A stretch of DNA of 64,000 bases from RBG-16-49-21 sp040768125 (GCA_040768125.1 JAXGNG010000005.1:62001-126000); one strand, 5' to 3'; shown: positions 52,151 through 61,234, counted from the stretch's first letter. Made by a program: numbers and translations. Notes: a model not told the origin generated them from the sequence alone.

Positions 52151-52258
52151 GATGCCCTCTTCAATAATTTTGGATATGACAATGACGCCATGGCATGGGG
52201 CGTGGGATGTGAACCGGCGCCGGGAACATGCCGAAAGCGTTCACTACATGCCATTGCC

Positions 52259-53149
52259 TCAGGGTATATGCCGCAGGGTGAATTCGCCGATTTCCCGGAT
52301 GGCCTTCCGTGCCTCGGGAAGTATTAAGGCAAGGGCCTGGAACACGTGGATCATTCGCGGCCAGATCTTAAGCTCAACCGGAACTCCCGCGGCGGTGGCC
52401 TTCTCGGCCACGCGCAGGGAATCGTCAAGGAGCACCTCGGCGCCCCCGACGTGGATCAAGAGGGGCGGGAGGCCCCTGAAGTCGCCGAAAATGGGCGACA
52501 CGTAGGGCCTGGCGAAGTCGCCTCCGGGAGAGTAAAGACCCGCGTAGTGAGCGATGGATTCCGGATCAAGAAGAGGGTCATTCCCGCGATGGGTCCGTAT
52601 CGAGGCGCCGGAGCAGGTAAGGTCCGTCCAGGGGGAAAGGCAGACCGCGCAGGCCGGGAGGGGGTCGCCGGCGTCGCGGAGGGCGAGGAGGAGGGCCAGG
52701 GTAAGACCACCGCCCGCGGAGTCCCCCATGACCGCGAGGCGCGCCGGGTCAACGCCGTTCGCAAGGAGCCACCGGTAGGCCTTCATGGCGTCCTCCAGCG
52801 CCGCGGGGTGCGGGTGCTCCGGCGCGAGCCGGTAATCGATGACGAGGGACCTGGCGCGGCTCCTGCGCCCTATTCTCCAGACGAGGTCCCGGTGCGTCCG
52901 TGGTGAACAGATCACATAGCCACCGCCGTGGAGATAGAGAACGCACCGTCCCTTCTCTGCTTCCCGCGGCACGATCCATTCCGCGGGGATGCCGTCTGTT
53001 TCGGTAGGGGTTATCTCGGCGCTCTCGGGGAGGCGGATGAAGCGCGAGGCGTATCGTTCGCCTCCCCTGCGGAGAGCAGCGTAATTTTTTCTGTCCAGGC
53101 GGCTGCGATAGATTCGTATGAAAAGCTTGATAATGGCATTGCGGATCAT
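52259..53149 (-). CDS. Alpha/beta hydrolase of the hormone-sensitive lipase family
   Basis: 296 residues. The oxyanion motif LHGGGYVI (about 73-80), nucleophile GDSAGGGL (about 141-148), Asp of HVGGAEVLLDD and the His of MIHVFQ mark a family IV (HSL) esterase. The N-terminal cap helix (residues 1-20) is amphipathic, as in enzymes that dock on lipid. It probably hydrolyses short or medium acyl esters. It could share a transcript with the SDR gene 108 bases downstream. Confidence 0.92.
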   Translation of the reverse strand: MIRNAIIKLFIRIYRSRLDRKNYAALRRGGERYASRFIRLPESAEITPTETDGIPAEWIVPREAEKGRCVLYLHGGGYVICSPRTHRDLVWRIGRRSRARSLVIDYRLAPEHPHPAALEDAMKAYRWLLANGVDPARLAVMGDSAGGGLTLALLLALRDAGDPLPACAVCLSPWTDLTCSGASIRTHRGNDPLLDPESIAHYAGLYSPGGDFARPYVSPIFGDFRGLPPLLIHVGGAEVLLDDSLRVAEKATAAGVPVELKIWPRMIHVFQALALILPEARKAIREIGEFTLRHIP

Positions 53150-53221
53150 CGGGAATTCTCCACTGCTGTGCGGTAGTTGGCCCCCGCGGCCCGGGATCGA
53201 CCGGCGCCGCGGGGGTCGATT

Positions 53222-53554
53222 TCACTTTTTCGTATAGGTGATGCCGTCGAGGACGAGGATCTCGCGTCCCCCGACTTTCGTCGGCTTCTGGGTGATTGCC
53301 ATGGTTTTCTTGATGGGGCCCATTCCGATGGTGAGGGTGGTGTCGGTAATGGTCGCGCGGCCGCCAGTCACGGTGGTGTTCGAGGACTTCAAGTCGCCGC
53401 CTCCATCGAGGAACAGGGTGACGAAGGTGCCGTCACCGGCGACCCAGGTGCCGGCGAAGGATTTCTGGTCATCCGTGAGGGGAACCTTTTTCCCGCATCC
53501 CATGAGGGCCGCGGCGATGATTAGGGAAAACAGCAGTGCGAGTGGTTTCTTCAT
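53222..53554 (-). CDS. Small lipoprotein of unknown function
   Basis: 110 residues. ATG 53554 (AGGAGA upstream) begins a signal peptide with the lipobox LMGC, followed by GKKVPLTDDQKSFAGTW. The body is an all-beta, Thr/Gly-rich domain (GTWVAGDGTFVTLFLDGGG, then TVTGGRATITDTTLTIG), a pattern seen in lipocalin-like or copper/metal-binding small lipoproteins, but no family is certain. The frame extending upstream to 53638 is the translated GC hairpin and is discarded. Confidence 0.7.
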   Translation of the reverse strand: MKKPLALLFSLIIAAALMGCGKKVPLTDDQKSFAGTWVAGDGTFVTLFLDGGGDLKSSNTTVTGGRATITDTTLTIGMGPIKKTMAITQKPTKVGGREILVLDGITYTKK

Positions 53555-53578
53555 GGGTATCTCCTGAACAGGGTGATA

Positions 53579-53601
53579 CCCCTCCCCTTCAGGGGAGGGG
53601 G
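53579..53601. other. GC-rich hairpin between two lipoprotein genes
   Basis: CCCCTCCCC and GGGGAGGGG pair over nine bases with a TTCA loop. No T-tract on either strand, so it is more likely an mRNA-stabilising or repeat-type hairpin than a terminator. Confidence 0.55.
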
Positions 53602-53674
53602 CCATGATTGAGCATACCATTGTGACGCACTGTGTCAATGAGAAATTGGCGGGTCCTTCGACGTGTCGACGATC

Positions 53675-54661
53675 CTAGAGCGTGGGGATGTTCGACGCCC
53701 TCTCCCGGGCTTCTTTTTCCTTCCGCTCTTTCTCGATTTTCGCCTTCCGTTCTGCCTCGGCGCGCTCTTTTTCAAGGCGGGCCTTCTCAAGCATTGCCGC
53801 TTGTTCGGTGATCAGCTTTTCCTTCCTCAGCTCCTCGATGCGTCGTGCGTCCCGCTCCGCCTTTTCGCGTTCCGCGTGATCCCTTTCTCTGTCTTTTCCT
53901 TCGTTCCTGGCGTCGCCGGTTTTTTCAAAAAGCTTTTCTTTAATTTCCTTGCGGGCCTTGGGTTCGAGGCGCTCCATCATCTCCGGCCGCACGTTCCGCA
54001 GCTCCGAGGTAATGTCCTCGACGGCTTCCTTTTCGAGGCTTTTAACCTCGAGCGTTACTTTCTCCTTCTTTTCAACGGCGTGGAGGGCTTTCCCCGCGGT
54101 ATCCCTGTCAACGGATACGGTCTCCTCGGCCTCGACGACCTCTTCCACTTCACTGATTACCCTGGATTCGCTCACGGGATTGATCGCCACGCGACCGCTC
54201 ACCACGTCGAGACGGGACACTCCCTCCACTGCGGAGACGCGGAATACCGTGCCGCGCACGGAGGCGACCGCCGTGGGGGTCTTGATGACCAGCCCGCCCT
54301 TGGAAAGCTTCGAGAGCGTGACATACATCTTGCCGTCGGTCATGTTGAACCGGGTGTCGTCGGCGCCCTTATCGCCCAGCGAATCGATCAGGACCGTGGA
54401 ATTCTGGTGAACCCGGATAATGCCCCGGTCCTCCAGGAGGATGTCCGCCATGGCCATGTCGCCGGTAATAAGGGTGTTCCCCGCGGCGAGGGTATCGCCC
54501 ACAGTGGGGGTCCTCGTGCCTGCGTCGGTTTTCAGTTTGACGTCGCCGAGAAAGCTGAAGAGGGTAAGGGGAGCCACCTCTCCGGCTTTTTTGCACGAAA
54601 GTGGCGCGATGAAGAGCGAAGCGAGTGCAAGTAGTGTTATGGCCGTGATGTGTCGTTTCAT
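53675..54661 (-). CDS. FecR-domain lipoprotein with charged coiled-coil tail
   Basis: 328 residues. The start ATG 54661 follows GAGG. The lipobox is PLSC. Residues about 30-150 are a FecR domain (VKLKTDAGTRTPTVGDTL, then ILLEDRGIIRVHQNST and VASVRGTVFRV), a fold that in other proteins binds signals or cell-surface ligands outside the cytoplasm. The C-terminal 150 residues are a Glu/Lys/Arg coiled coil (EREKAERDARRIEEL). There is no sigma partner nearby, so it is probably not a FecR/FecI system. The coiled coil recalls the lipoprotein at 58973-59956. Confidence 0.88.
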   Translation of the reverse strand: MKRHITAITLLALASLFIAPLSCKKAGEVAPLTLFSFLGDVKLKTDAGTRTPTVGDTLAAGNTLITGDMAMADILLEDRGIIRVHQNSTVLIDSLGDKGADDTRFNMTDGKMYVTLSKLSKGGLVIKTPTAVASVRGTVFRVSAVEGVSRLDVVSGRVAINPVSESRVISEVEEVVEAEETVSVDRDTAGKALHAVEKKEKVTLEVKSLEKEAVEDITSELRNVRPEMMERLEPKARKEIKEKLFEKTGDARNEGKDRERDHAEREKAERDARRIEELRKEKLITEQAAMLEKARLEKERAEAERKAKIEKERKEKEARERASNIPTL

Positions 54662-54860
54662 GGTTAACCTCATCTACAAAAAAATGCTCCCCCTGTAAAT
54701 CGACGCATGGGTGAGAAGGCAGGGGTCCGGAATGCTGATTCTTAATAAGATGATGAGGAATCCCATCTCATCATCTGGACACGGTTGCCGGATTTACTCC
54801 TCATTTTGGAATATAGCGGCAATCGGCGATGATGTCAATTATTAATTCCCGGCCCCGGGA

Positions 54861-55799
54861 TCATATCCCGAGGAGAAACCGTCGGGCGTCCCGGGCGGTT
54901 ATTTCAGGAATCTCTTCCATCGGAATATGCCCCGCCCTGTCGTAAATCTTCAGCACGGATCCTGGGATATCGCGCGCGAAACGACGGGCGTGGTCCACTG
55001 GTATCCATGCGTCATCCTTCCCCCACATGATGAGGGTGGGAACACGAAGCGACGGTATTTTTTTCGCAATCGACTCGAAGCCGTCGTCGGTGCGGGCCCG
55101 GTCTATGAGGGCCACGCGGTTCCCCTCCCGCAGCGTGAGCCGGTAATAGCGGTCCACGATCTCCCTGGTTATCCTTGACGCGTCGCTGTAGACTTCCCGC
55201 ACGTTTTTCTCGATGAGGAGACGGGGGTCGAGGTATCGTCCCACGGTATCCGCCAGGGGAAGTCGCAGCAGGCGGAAGATCCATGGAATTGATCGGAAGG
55301 GATACCCCGCCGCGTCCACGAGGATCATCTTCGCGACCCTGCCGGGCCTGGCGAGGGTGTAGTTCCAGGCGATGAGGCCCCCCAGGGAGTTGCCCGCGAT
55401 ATGGCACCGGGTCACGCCGACGGCGTTAAGAAATGCGTCGAGGAACCGGACGTAGGCGTCGATGGAATAGTCCCTCTCCGGGGAGGGCCCCGTGAGGCCG
55501 AAAGCGGGAAGGTCCATGCGTATCACCCGGAAATTCTTCGTGAGGACCCCCGCCCACCCGTCCCAGGTGTGGAGGGACGACGCGGTGCCGTGGATGAGGA
55601 CCAGGGGGAATCCGCGCCCCTCGTCACAGTAGTGCACCTCCATGCCGTCGACCGTGACGAAGCGCGAGGGTTCCTTCGCGAAATCCCGTTTCAGTTGATC
55701 GATGGGGATATCGAAGCGGACCAGGGTCAGGGATACGGCGGCGGCCACGGCGGTGGCAAGGATAGCGGCGTTGATGATGATGCGCGTATTCTTTCCCAT
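54861..55799 (-). CDS. Membrane-anchored alpha/beta hydrolase
   Basis: 312 residues. A signal anchor (about 8-28) precedes the alpha/beta fold: IHGTASSLHTW, LPAFGLTGPS, the nucleophile GNSLGGLIAW (Ser), Asp in WGKDDAWIP and His in DRAGHIPM. Esterase, lipase or haloalkane-dehalogenase-like activity; the aromatic cap cannot be read. Related to 11132-12085 in layout but not a close paralogue. It lies upstream of the FecR gene after about 200 bases of AT-rich spacer. Confidence 0.88.
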   Translation of the reverse strand: MGKNTRIIINAAILATAVAAAVSLTLVRFDIPIDQLKRDFAKEPSRFVTVDGMEVHYCDEGRGFPLVLIHGTASSLHTWDGWAGVLTKNFRVIRMDLPAFGLTGPSPERDYSIDAYVRFLDAFLNAVGVTRCHIAGNSLGGLIAWNYTLARPGRVAKMILVDAAGYPFRSIPWIFRLLRLPLADTVGRYLDPRLLIEKNVREVYSDASRITREIVDRYYRLTLREGNRVALIDRARTDDGFESIAKKIPSLRVPTLIMWGKDDAWIPVDHARRFARDIPGSVLKIYDRAGHIPMEEIPEITARDARRFLLGI

Positions 55800-55839
55800 G
55801 TTTGTTCCTCCAGAGATGCGTCCCGTTCCCCGTCCGGTC

Positions 55840-56385
55840 TCACCTGCCCGTGACCGGCATGCAGTAGGTTATGGTCTTTTGACCATTATCATAGATTTCC
55901 ATTCCGTACTCGGTGGCGTAGCCTTTTTCTTCGATATATTCGCCGATTTTCGGATATGCCCTGGACGGCCCGAGCATGTACGCGAGGGGGGTCCTCACCG
56001 GGAACTCGCACGCCACGCAGTTCGTCTTAGGGAAATTCTTGATGATATACGAGCCCCTCAGGGGCGCGATTTTCGGCAGGTCACGCGCCTCGATGATGAA
56101 ACCGCATTCGCTGCGAAGCTCTTCGGCTTTCACCTTGGCCGGGTCATCGTAGTAGATGCCGACGCCCGCGAGCTTCTCCGTGTCAAGGTGCGCCTTCAGG
56201 GCCCCGGAGACCTCCTCGAAAACCTTTGTCGTTTCGTAGTAGCTCCCCTTGTGGGCCTTGAGAATCATGGTGTGGGGGCCTATCTCCTTCTCTTCTACGG
56301 TCACCGAATAGAATATGCCGCTGTATGCCACAAAGGCGAAGATGGCGACGGCCACGACGGCCAGAACGATTGCTGTCTTTTTCAT
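55840..56385 (-). CDS. Membrane-anchored GyrI-like (effector-binding) domain protein
   Basis: 181 residues. A single N-terminal helix (residues 3-22) is followed by a GyrI/SOUL-like small-molecule-binding domain (HTMILKAHKGSYYETTKVFEE, then GIYYDDPAKV and CVACEFPV). This layout, one helix then a GyrI domain, is that of the eukaryotic ER protein TEX264 and scattered bacterial relatives. The Cys pair in TNCVAC is notable. ATG 56385 with AGGAGG upstream is preferred. Ligand unknown; it lies between the hydrolase and a methyltransferase. Confidence 0.8.
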   Translation of the reverse strand: MKKTAIVLAVVAVAIFAFVAYSGIFYSVTVEEKEIGPHTMILKAHKGSYYETTKVFEEVSGALKAHLDTEKLAGVGIYYDDPAKVKAEELRSECGFIIEARDLPKIAPLRGSYIIKNFPKTNCVACEFPVRTPLAYMLGPSRAYPKIGEYIEEKGYATEYGMEIYDNGQKTITYCMPVTGR

Positions 56386-56444
56386 GGAAGCCCTCCTGTT
56401 GTTGACTTGCATGCAGGGAAGCATTCCATGGCCGGCGTGTCAAT

Positions 56445-57095
56445 TCATTTCAGGGGCCTGATAAGGGTGATCCCGTCCCGCACGGGGAGGAGCAGGGCCT
56501 CGAGATCATTCCGTTTTCGGACGTATTCGTTGAAGGCGCGCATGGCGATGGCGTCCGGGTCCGTCGTTCCGGGATCGACGACCCGGCCGTACCAGAGTGA
56601 GTTGTCGGCTATGACGATCCCCTTTCCGGAGAGCACGGGCAGGGTGAGTTCCAGATAGGCGATATAGTTTTCCTTGTCAGCGTCGATGAAGACGAGATCG
56701 AAGGGCCCGCGAAGTCCCTTCAGGACCTCCAGGGCCGTGCCGACGATAAGGCTGATCCGGCTCACGTGGGGGCTCTTCGCCCAGAATTCACGCGCCACCG
56801 CAGCGACCTTCTCGTCGTAATCGATGGTGATCACCTCGCCGCCCTCGGGAAGGCGCTCCGCCATGGCCAGGGCTGAATAACCGGTATAGCAGCCTATCTC
56901 GAGGACGCGGCATGTTCCCGTGGCGGCGATGAGGAACCCGAGAAATCCCGCCTGGAGTGGTCCTATGAGCATCTGGGAATCCTCCATGGTTTCCATGGTG
57001 TGGCGGTAGATGGCCTCGCAGTGGGCCGAGGGCGGGGTGCTCATGAGGGCGCAGTAGTCTTCAATACGAGGGCTTACGATGGCGTTATGCTCCAT
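56445..57095 (-). CDS. Class I O-methyltransferase (caffeoyl-CoA type)
   Basis: 216 residues. ATG 57095 with AAAGGAG upstream is used; the frame is open to 57170. The SAM-binding loop is VLEIGCYTGYSALAMA (about 65-80), the acidic SAM contact is ITIDYDE, and the metal-binding acidic residue set includes FIDADKENY. The family methylates catechol-type hydroxyls with Mg2+. Small-molecule target unknown. It may be cotranscribed with the downstream GyrI-domain gene (about 60 bases apart) and the upstream epimerase. Confidence 0.9.
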   Translation of the reverse strand: MEHNAIVSPRIEDYCALMSTPPSAHCEAIYRHTMETMEDSQMLIGPLQAGFLGFLIAATGTCRVLEIGCYTGYSALAMAERLPEGGEVITIDYDEKVAAVAREFWAKSPHVSRISLIVGTALEVLKGLRGPFDLVFIDADKENYIAYLELTLPVLSGKGIVIADNSLWYGRVVDPGTTDPDAIAMRAFNEYVRKRNDLEALLLPVRDGITLIRPLK

Positions 57096-57197
57096 GGCTT
57101 TTCTCCTTTCGGTGCGGGTGAGCGTGTCGGCGCCCCGTACCCTTTTTTTCGCGATCATCTCCAGGGCCATGGCGGAGACGGGGCGGCGGTCCCGGCG

Positions 57198-58172
57198 CTA
57201 CGCGAAGTTCTTTATCACCCAGTCTCCTATGCCGCGCATGGCGCTTTCATAGGGAACCGTCGTTCTCCATCCGAGCTCGCTTCGGGCAAGCGAGGTGTCA
57301 AAGTCGTTGTCCCTTCCCATGATGCCCACGACCAGGCGCGTCAGGGGAGAACGAAGGCGGAAAATATTGGAAATCCCCTCCAGGACCGCCGCGGCGCCCC
57401 AGGCGGCGCGGAAAGGAACGTTCCCCCGGGGGCGCGCGCCGATGAAGGACCCGAGATCGGAGATATAACGCTTCCAGGAAACCTCCCAGTCGTCGCGGAA
57501 ATGGTACGTGCACCCCGCCGCGTGTTCCATGGTGCCGGCGCGCATGATCCCGTCCACCAGGCTCTCAACGTGGACGAGGCTCGAGCTGTGGCGGCCCCCG
57601 TCGATGAGGGGAACGCCGGTGAAACTTTTCATCCGCTCGACGATGTCCCGCACCCAGACGCTTCCCGGGCCGGTGACGTTGGCGGGGCGCACGATGGTGC
57701 AGGCGATCCGGCCCAAGCCATGGTATTCCCTGCAGAGTTTCTCGGCGTCGACCTTGGCGTCATTGTAGGGGACGCCCGATTTGCGCGGCGGGTCCGTTTC
57801 TTTCACGCCCTTCAGGTGGTTTCCCATTCCCAGGGCTGCGATGGAGCTCACGTACACGAACCGGCCTGCATGGCCTGCGGCCTCGTCAATGAGATTCCTC
57901 GTGGTGTCCAGGATCGACTTGTAGAACTGCCGGCGGGTGCCCCAGTCAGTGACCCGTGCGGCGCAGTGGAAGACCGTGTCGATGCCGTCACAGAGCCCTT
58001 TCAGGGTGTCCCGCTTCAAGAGATCGCCGCGCCGCACCTCCACGCCCATCTCCTCAAGATGAAGCGCGTCCTCTCCCTCCAGCACCAGGGCCCTCACGCG
58101 ATGCCTGCGGCCCATGAGGTCCCGCGCCAGGACCGATCCGATAAAACCGGTAGCTCCGGTGACAAGCGTGTT
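57198..58172 (-). CDS. NAD-dependent epimerase/dehydratase (extended SDR)
   Basis: 324 residues. ATG 58172 follows GGAGATCAACA. Rossmann start TGATGFIGSVLA (about 6-17), then HCAARVTDWG, the SSIAALG Ser block and the Y-x3-K in PYNDAKVDAEKL. The C-terminal part is a sugar- or sterol-type substrate domain (FHFRDDWEVS). Fits 3-beta-hydroxysteroid-dehydrogenase-like or dTDP-sugar epimerases; substrate not resolvable. It is separated from the methyltransferase by about 100 bases. Confidence 0.9.
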   Translation of the reverse strand, partial: NTLVTGATGFIGSVLARDLMGRRHRVRALVLEGEDALHLEEMGVEVRRGDLLKRDTLKGLCDGIDTVFHCAARVTDWGTRRQFYKSILDTTRNLIDEAAGHAGRFVYVSSIAALGMGNHLKGVKETDPPRKSGVPYNDAKVDAEKLCREYHGLGRIACTIVRPANVTGPGSVWVRDIVERMKSFTGVPLIDGGRHSSSLVHVESLVDGIMRAGTMEHAAGCTYHFRDDWEVSWKRYISDLGSFIGARPRGNVPFRAAWGAAAVLEGISNIFRLRSPLTRLVVGIMGRDNDFDTSLARSELGWRTTVPYESAMRGIGDWVIKNFA

Positions 58173-58526
58173 CATTGTTGATCTCCTCGCATCGTATAGC
58201 GCGGTCCGGATCGACCTTCTCATGAATTCGCGCAATGCGCGCGCCGCGCCCGGCCGGCGACAGGGGCGAACCTCCCTGACGAAAAGGTGAAAGTCGCCCG
58301 GGAATTTCTCCGGGTCCGCGATGATGAGTGGACACCCTTTTCAGGCAAAAGGCAACCGTTTTTCCGGTGAATGCTTCAGGAAAAAATATGGAAAAAAATC
58401 TCGTTTTTAAAAAAGGGATCGGAACTATTATATTGTATCTCGTGTCGAATACTCGTTGACGAAATGCGTCCGTTGCAATGAATAATAAATGGCTTCAAGG
58501 GAAAAACTGGAGACGGAGCGTACCGC
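58173..58526. other. Intergenic region upstream of the DUF5329 gene
   Basis: Divergent region of about 350 bases. The right half is AT-rich with several TATATT-like boxes (58430-58440) but no well-placed -35. No small gene or RNA is supported; the long minus-strand frame covering 58376-59764 is a shadow of the coiled-coil gene. Confidence 0.5.
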
Positions 58527-58919
58527 ATGATGGGCAAACCGGCGAAAATGGGAATAATACTGGCGATGGTGGTGTCGTCCCTCGGCGCGGCCGGCGCGCC
58601 GAGGGGAGGGAGCGAGGCGAGCAAGATCGCGGCGCTTATCGACGGAATCAGGGGGATGAAGGGCGCGCGTTTCATCCGGAACGGCCGCGAGTATCCACCC
58701 GGCGAGGCGGCGGACCACCTCGCGATGAAATGCAGGAAGGCGGGGGACCGCGTGAAGACCGCCCGGCAGTTCATCGAATTCGTCGCGTCGAGGTCATACC
58801 TGTCCGGCGAGGAGTACCTGATACGGCTTCCCGGCGGAAAGGTGGTACCGTCGAGGGATGTGCTGGAGAAAATGCTGAGGGAAATCGAATCGCGGGGGGC
58901 GGGACCTCCGCGTGGATGA
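58527..58919 (+). CDS. DUF5329 family protein
   Basis: 130 residues with a signal peptide (to about residue 24, LGAAGAP). The family pattern is clear: GARFIRNGREYPPGEAADHL, then GDRVKTARQFIEFVASRS and GEEYLIRLPGGKVVPSRDVL. DUF5329 proteins are small and exported; function unknown. GGAGCG lies nine bases upstream of the ATG at 58527. It is followed after 53 bases by the coiled-coil lipoprotein and may be coexpressed. Confidence 0.87.
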   Translation: MMGKPAKMGIILAMVVSSLGAAGAPRGGSEASKIAALIDGIRGMKGARFIRNGREYPPGEAADHLAMKCRKAGDRVKTARQFIEFVASRSYLSGEEYLIRLPGGKVVPSRDVLEKMLREIESRGAGPPRG

Positions 58920-58972
58920 CATGAGGCGTCCACGCAGTCGCCGACAGCACCTTGCGGAAAAGGAGAATTGAT

Positions 58973-59956
58973 ATGATCGCGCGAATGATAATGCTTTTCG
59001 CCCTTGCGTGTTCGCTGAGCTCCTGCGGGCTGATTTACGTGATTGATGACCAGGAAGGAGGCGACAGGCGGTACGACGAACGATACGAGCGTGAGCGGAT
59101 GGAGGAACAGCGCCGCATCGAGGAGGAGCGCCGGAGGATCGAGGAGGAGCGCCAGAGGAAGCTCGAGGAGGAGCGGCTGTGGCGACTTGAGCAGGAGCGC
59201 CGCTGGAAACTCGAGGAGGAGCGGAAACGCAGGCTCGAGGAGGAGAGGCGAAAGATCGAGGAGGAGCGCCGCCGCCTGGAGGAGGAACGGATGCGGAGCC
59301 GCGAAAAAGAAGAGAGAAGGAACTACCAGGAAGAGCGGGACCGGCGCCGCAAAGAATGCCTTGCCGCCTGCCAGCTCCTTTCGGGTCAGAAACGGGCGCT
59401 CTGCGGCATTGTGTGCCAGAAGAATTACGACGACTGGACCTGGGAGAAATATAAAGAAGAGCGAAAGAAAAAGATCGATGAGGAATTCAGAAAGAAGGAG
59501 GAGGAGGAGCGCCTGAAGCGCCTCGAGAGAGAGCGGCAGAGGAAGCTCGACGATGAACGGCAGCGTAAGATCGATGAGGAGCGTCGCAGGCTTGAGCAGG
59601 AGCGTAAGAAGCTCGAGGAGGAGCAGAGGAAGGCCCGCGAGCGGGAGCGCCTGGAAAAGCTTGAGAAGGAGCGACAGAAGAAGCTTGAAGACGAGAAGCG
59701 GCGCATCGAGGAAGAGCGGTGGAAAATGGAGCGCGAGCGCTGGAAACTCGAGGACGAGCGGCACAAAAAATTAGAGGAAGAAAACAAGAGAAAGCTCGAG
59801 GAAGAGAGGAAGAAAAAAGCCGAGGAAGAGCGGAAGAAAAATGAGGATAAAGAGAAGAAGAAAAACGAAGAAGCGCGAAAGAAAGCCGAATGCCTTGAAT
59901 CGTGCAGGGGATTGAAGGGGAAGGCGCGGGCAGAGTGCAACCAGAAGTGCAAGTAG
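58973..59956 (+). CDS. Twin-CX3C coiled-coil lipoprotein
   Basis: 327 residues. ATG 58973 (AAGGAG upstream) starts a signal peptide with lipobox LSSC. The body is an Arg/Glu/Lys coiled coil with an EEERRK-type heptad, among the most charged stretches in the window. Two cysteine modules share the exact spacing C-x3-C-x10-C-x3-C: CLAAC then CGIVC (about residues 130-150) and CLESC then CNQKC at the C-terminus (about 308-327). Such twin CX3C pairs usually brace helical hairpins by disulfides. Probably a stiff periplasmic spacer. No homologue recognised. Confidence 0.8.
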   Translation: MIARMIMLFALACSLSSCGLIYVIDDQEGGDRRYDERYERERMEEQRRIEEERRRIEEERQRKLEEERLWRLEQERRWKLEEERKRRLEEERRKIEEERRRLEEERMRSREKEERRNYQEERDRRRKECLAACQLLSGQKRALCGIVCQKNYDDWTWEKYKEERKKKIDEEFRKKEEEERLKRLERERQRKLDDERQRKIDEERRRLEQERKKLEEEQRKARERERLEKLEKERQKKLEDEKRRIEEERWKMERERWKLEDERHKKLEEENKRKLEEERKKKAEEERKKNEDKEKKKNEEARKKAECLESCRGLKGKARAECNQKCK

Positions 59957-59960
59957 ACGG

Positions 59961-59992
59961 AAGGGAGCTCCCGTAAAGAGCTCCCTTTTTTT
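59961..59992 (+). terminator. Intrinsic terminator of the coiled-coil lipoprotein gene
   Basis: Stem AAGGGAGCTC/GAGCTCCCTT, seven-base loop CCGTAAA, T-tract at 59986-59992. The flavoprotein gene converges from the right. Confidence 0.92.
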
Positions 59993-59998
59993 ATTGTA

Positions 59999-61234
59999 TC
60001 ATTCGGCAAGGCCGCATCGTTTTTTAACCCTGAGGGCGAGGTCCCGGCCCCTCTCCCTGAGGACCGCGAGGTCCTTTTCCGTCGGCGCCCCCCGGAACTC
60101 CATGGGATCCATGAAATTCCATTTCATTTTCAGCCGATGGAGGATATCGTCAAGCTCCTTCTGGGCGCCGCCGGACCAGCCGTAGGAACCGAACCTGAAT
60201 GCCTCCCGGTTCACCACGCCTTTCCTCCCCAGGTCCTCGATGACCGCCGCCATGGGGGGGAACATGTGGTACTCATAGGTGGGCATCCCCAGGACGATTC
60301 CCGTGGACTCCCATGCCGAAGCGAGTACGTAGGACTCGTGCGTTTCGGGGACCCTGAAGACGCGGGCCTCGACGCCCGCCGACTCGATTCCCTCAAGGAG
60401 GGGCGCCACGGCGCGTTCCGTGTTGCCGTACATGCTTCCCCAGATGACCGTGATGACCGGCTCCGCGGTCCCCTTGGCGTATTCCGCGTAGCGCCGATAG
60501 AGGTCGATGATGCGCCCCGGGTCGCGTCGCCACACGATGCCGTGGGCCGGCGCCACGATCTTCACGTCGACCCCGCCGAGCTTCTCGATGGCCCGGAGTA
60601 CGCTGTCGGAAAAGCGTGCCACGATGTTGGCGTAGTAGCGGAGCGTTTCCTCCCGGTAAAAATCCAGCTCCTTTTTGTCCATCTCGTCGTCGTATGGAAT
60701 CGAGCCGTCGCCCCCGAAGGAGCCGAAGGCGTCGCAGGGGAAGAGTGCCCCCGTCGATTCCTCGTAGGTGGCCATGGTCTCGGGCCAGTGGACGTTCGGT
60801 ATCTCCGTGAAGTGAAGGCGCTTTCCTCCCCCGAGGTCGATGGAGTCGCCGCTCTTCACGGTCCGCACGGGAACGTCGATGCCGTAAAAGGCCCTGACGA
60901 GCTCCCCGCCTTTCTTCGTGGTCACGATCTCGAAGTCCCTGTGGAGGGCGCGCAGGGATGAGAGCCAGCCGGTGTGGTCCGGTTCGAGGTGGTTCAGCAC
61001 GGCGTAGCGGATGTCCCTGAGCTCGACCTCCATCTGCGCGAGCTGGGCGTAGAGGGTCTCCGGCACGCCGTCCCAGTCGCAGACGCCGTCAATGAGGGCG
61101 CTTTCTTTTCCCCTGACGAGGAAGGAGTTCAGGGTCACGCCGTGGGGCAGGGGCCAGAGCCCCTCGAAGAGGATGTCCGTGTCAACGTGGGCGGTGATCC
61201 TGAAAATGCCGTCTGCTACCTTTGTGGTGTTCAT
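59999..61234 (-). CDS. A-type flavoprotein (FprA/flavodiiron protein)
   Basis: 411-residue cytoplasmic flavodiiron enzyme that reduces O2 and/or NO to protect anaerobes. The metallo-beta-lactamase domain (1 to about 250) carries the di-iron ligands: H-x-E-x-D-H in NHLEPDHTGW (about 80-90), H in NVHWPE, D in FPCDAFGSFG and H in APAHGIVW. The flavodoxin domain (about 255-411) has the FMN loop GSMYGNTE and MPTYEYHMFP. No rubredoxin domain is fused. ATG 61234 with GAGGAG upstream. Confidence 0.95.
   Translation of the reverse strand: MNTTKVADGIFRITAHVDTDILFEGLWPLPHGVTLNSFLVRGKESALIDGVCDWDGVPETLYAQLAQMEVELRDIRYAVLNHLEPDHTGWLSSLRALHRDFEIVTTKKGGELVRAFYGIDVPVRTVKSGDSIDLGGGKRLHFTEIPNVHWPETMATYEESTGALFPCDAFGSFGGDGSIPYDDEMDKKELDFYREETLRYYANIVARFSDSVLRAIEKLGGVDVKIVAPAHGIVWRRDPGRIIDLYRRYAEYAKGTAEPVITVIWGSMYGNTERAVAPLLEGIESAGVEARVFRVPETHESYVLASAWESTGIVLGMPTYEYHMFPPMAAVIEDLGRKGVVNREAFRFGSYGWSGGAQKELDDILHRLKMKWNFMDPMEFRGAPTEKDLAVLRERGRDLALRVKKRCGLAE

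Noticed and set aside
58376..59764. Long minus-strand open frame (462 codons), very hydrophobic
   Set aside because: It is the reverse-strand shadow of the charged coiled-coil gene: GAG/GAA-rich codons read backwards as Leu/Phe/Ser. The plus frame has a signal peptide, ribosome site and terminator.
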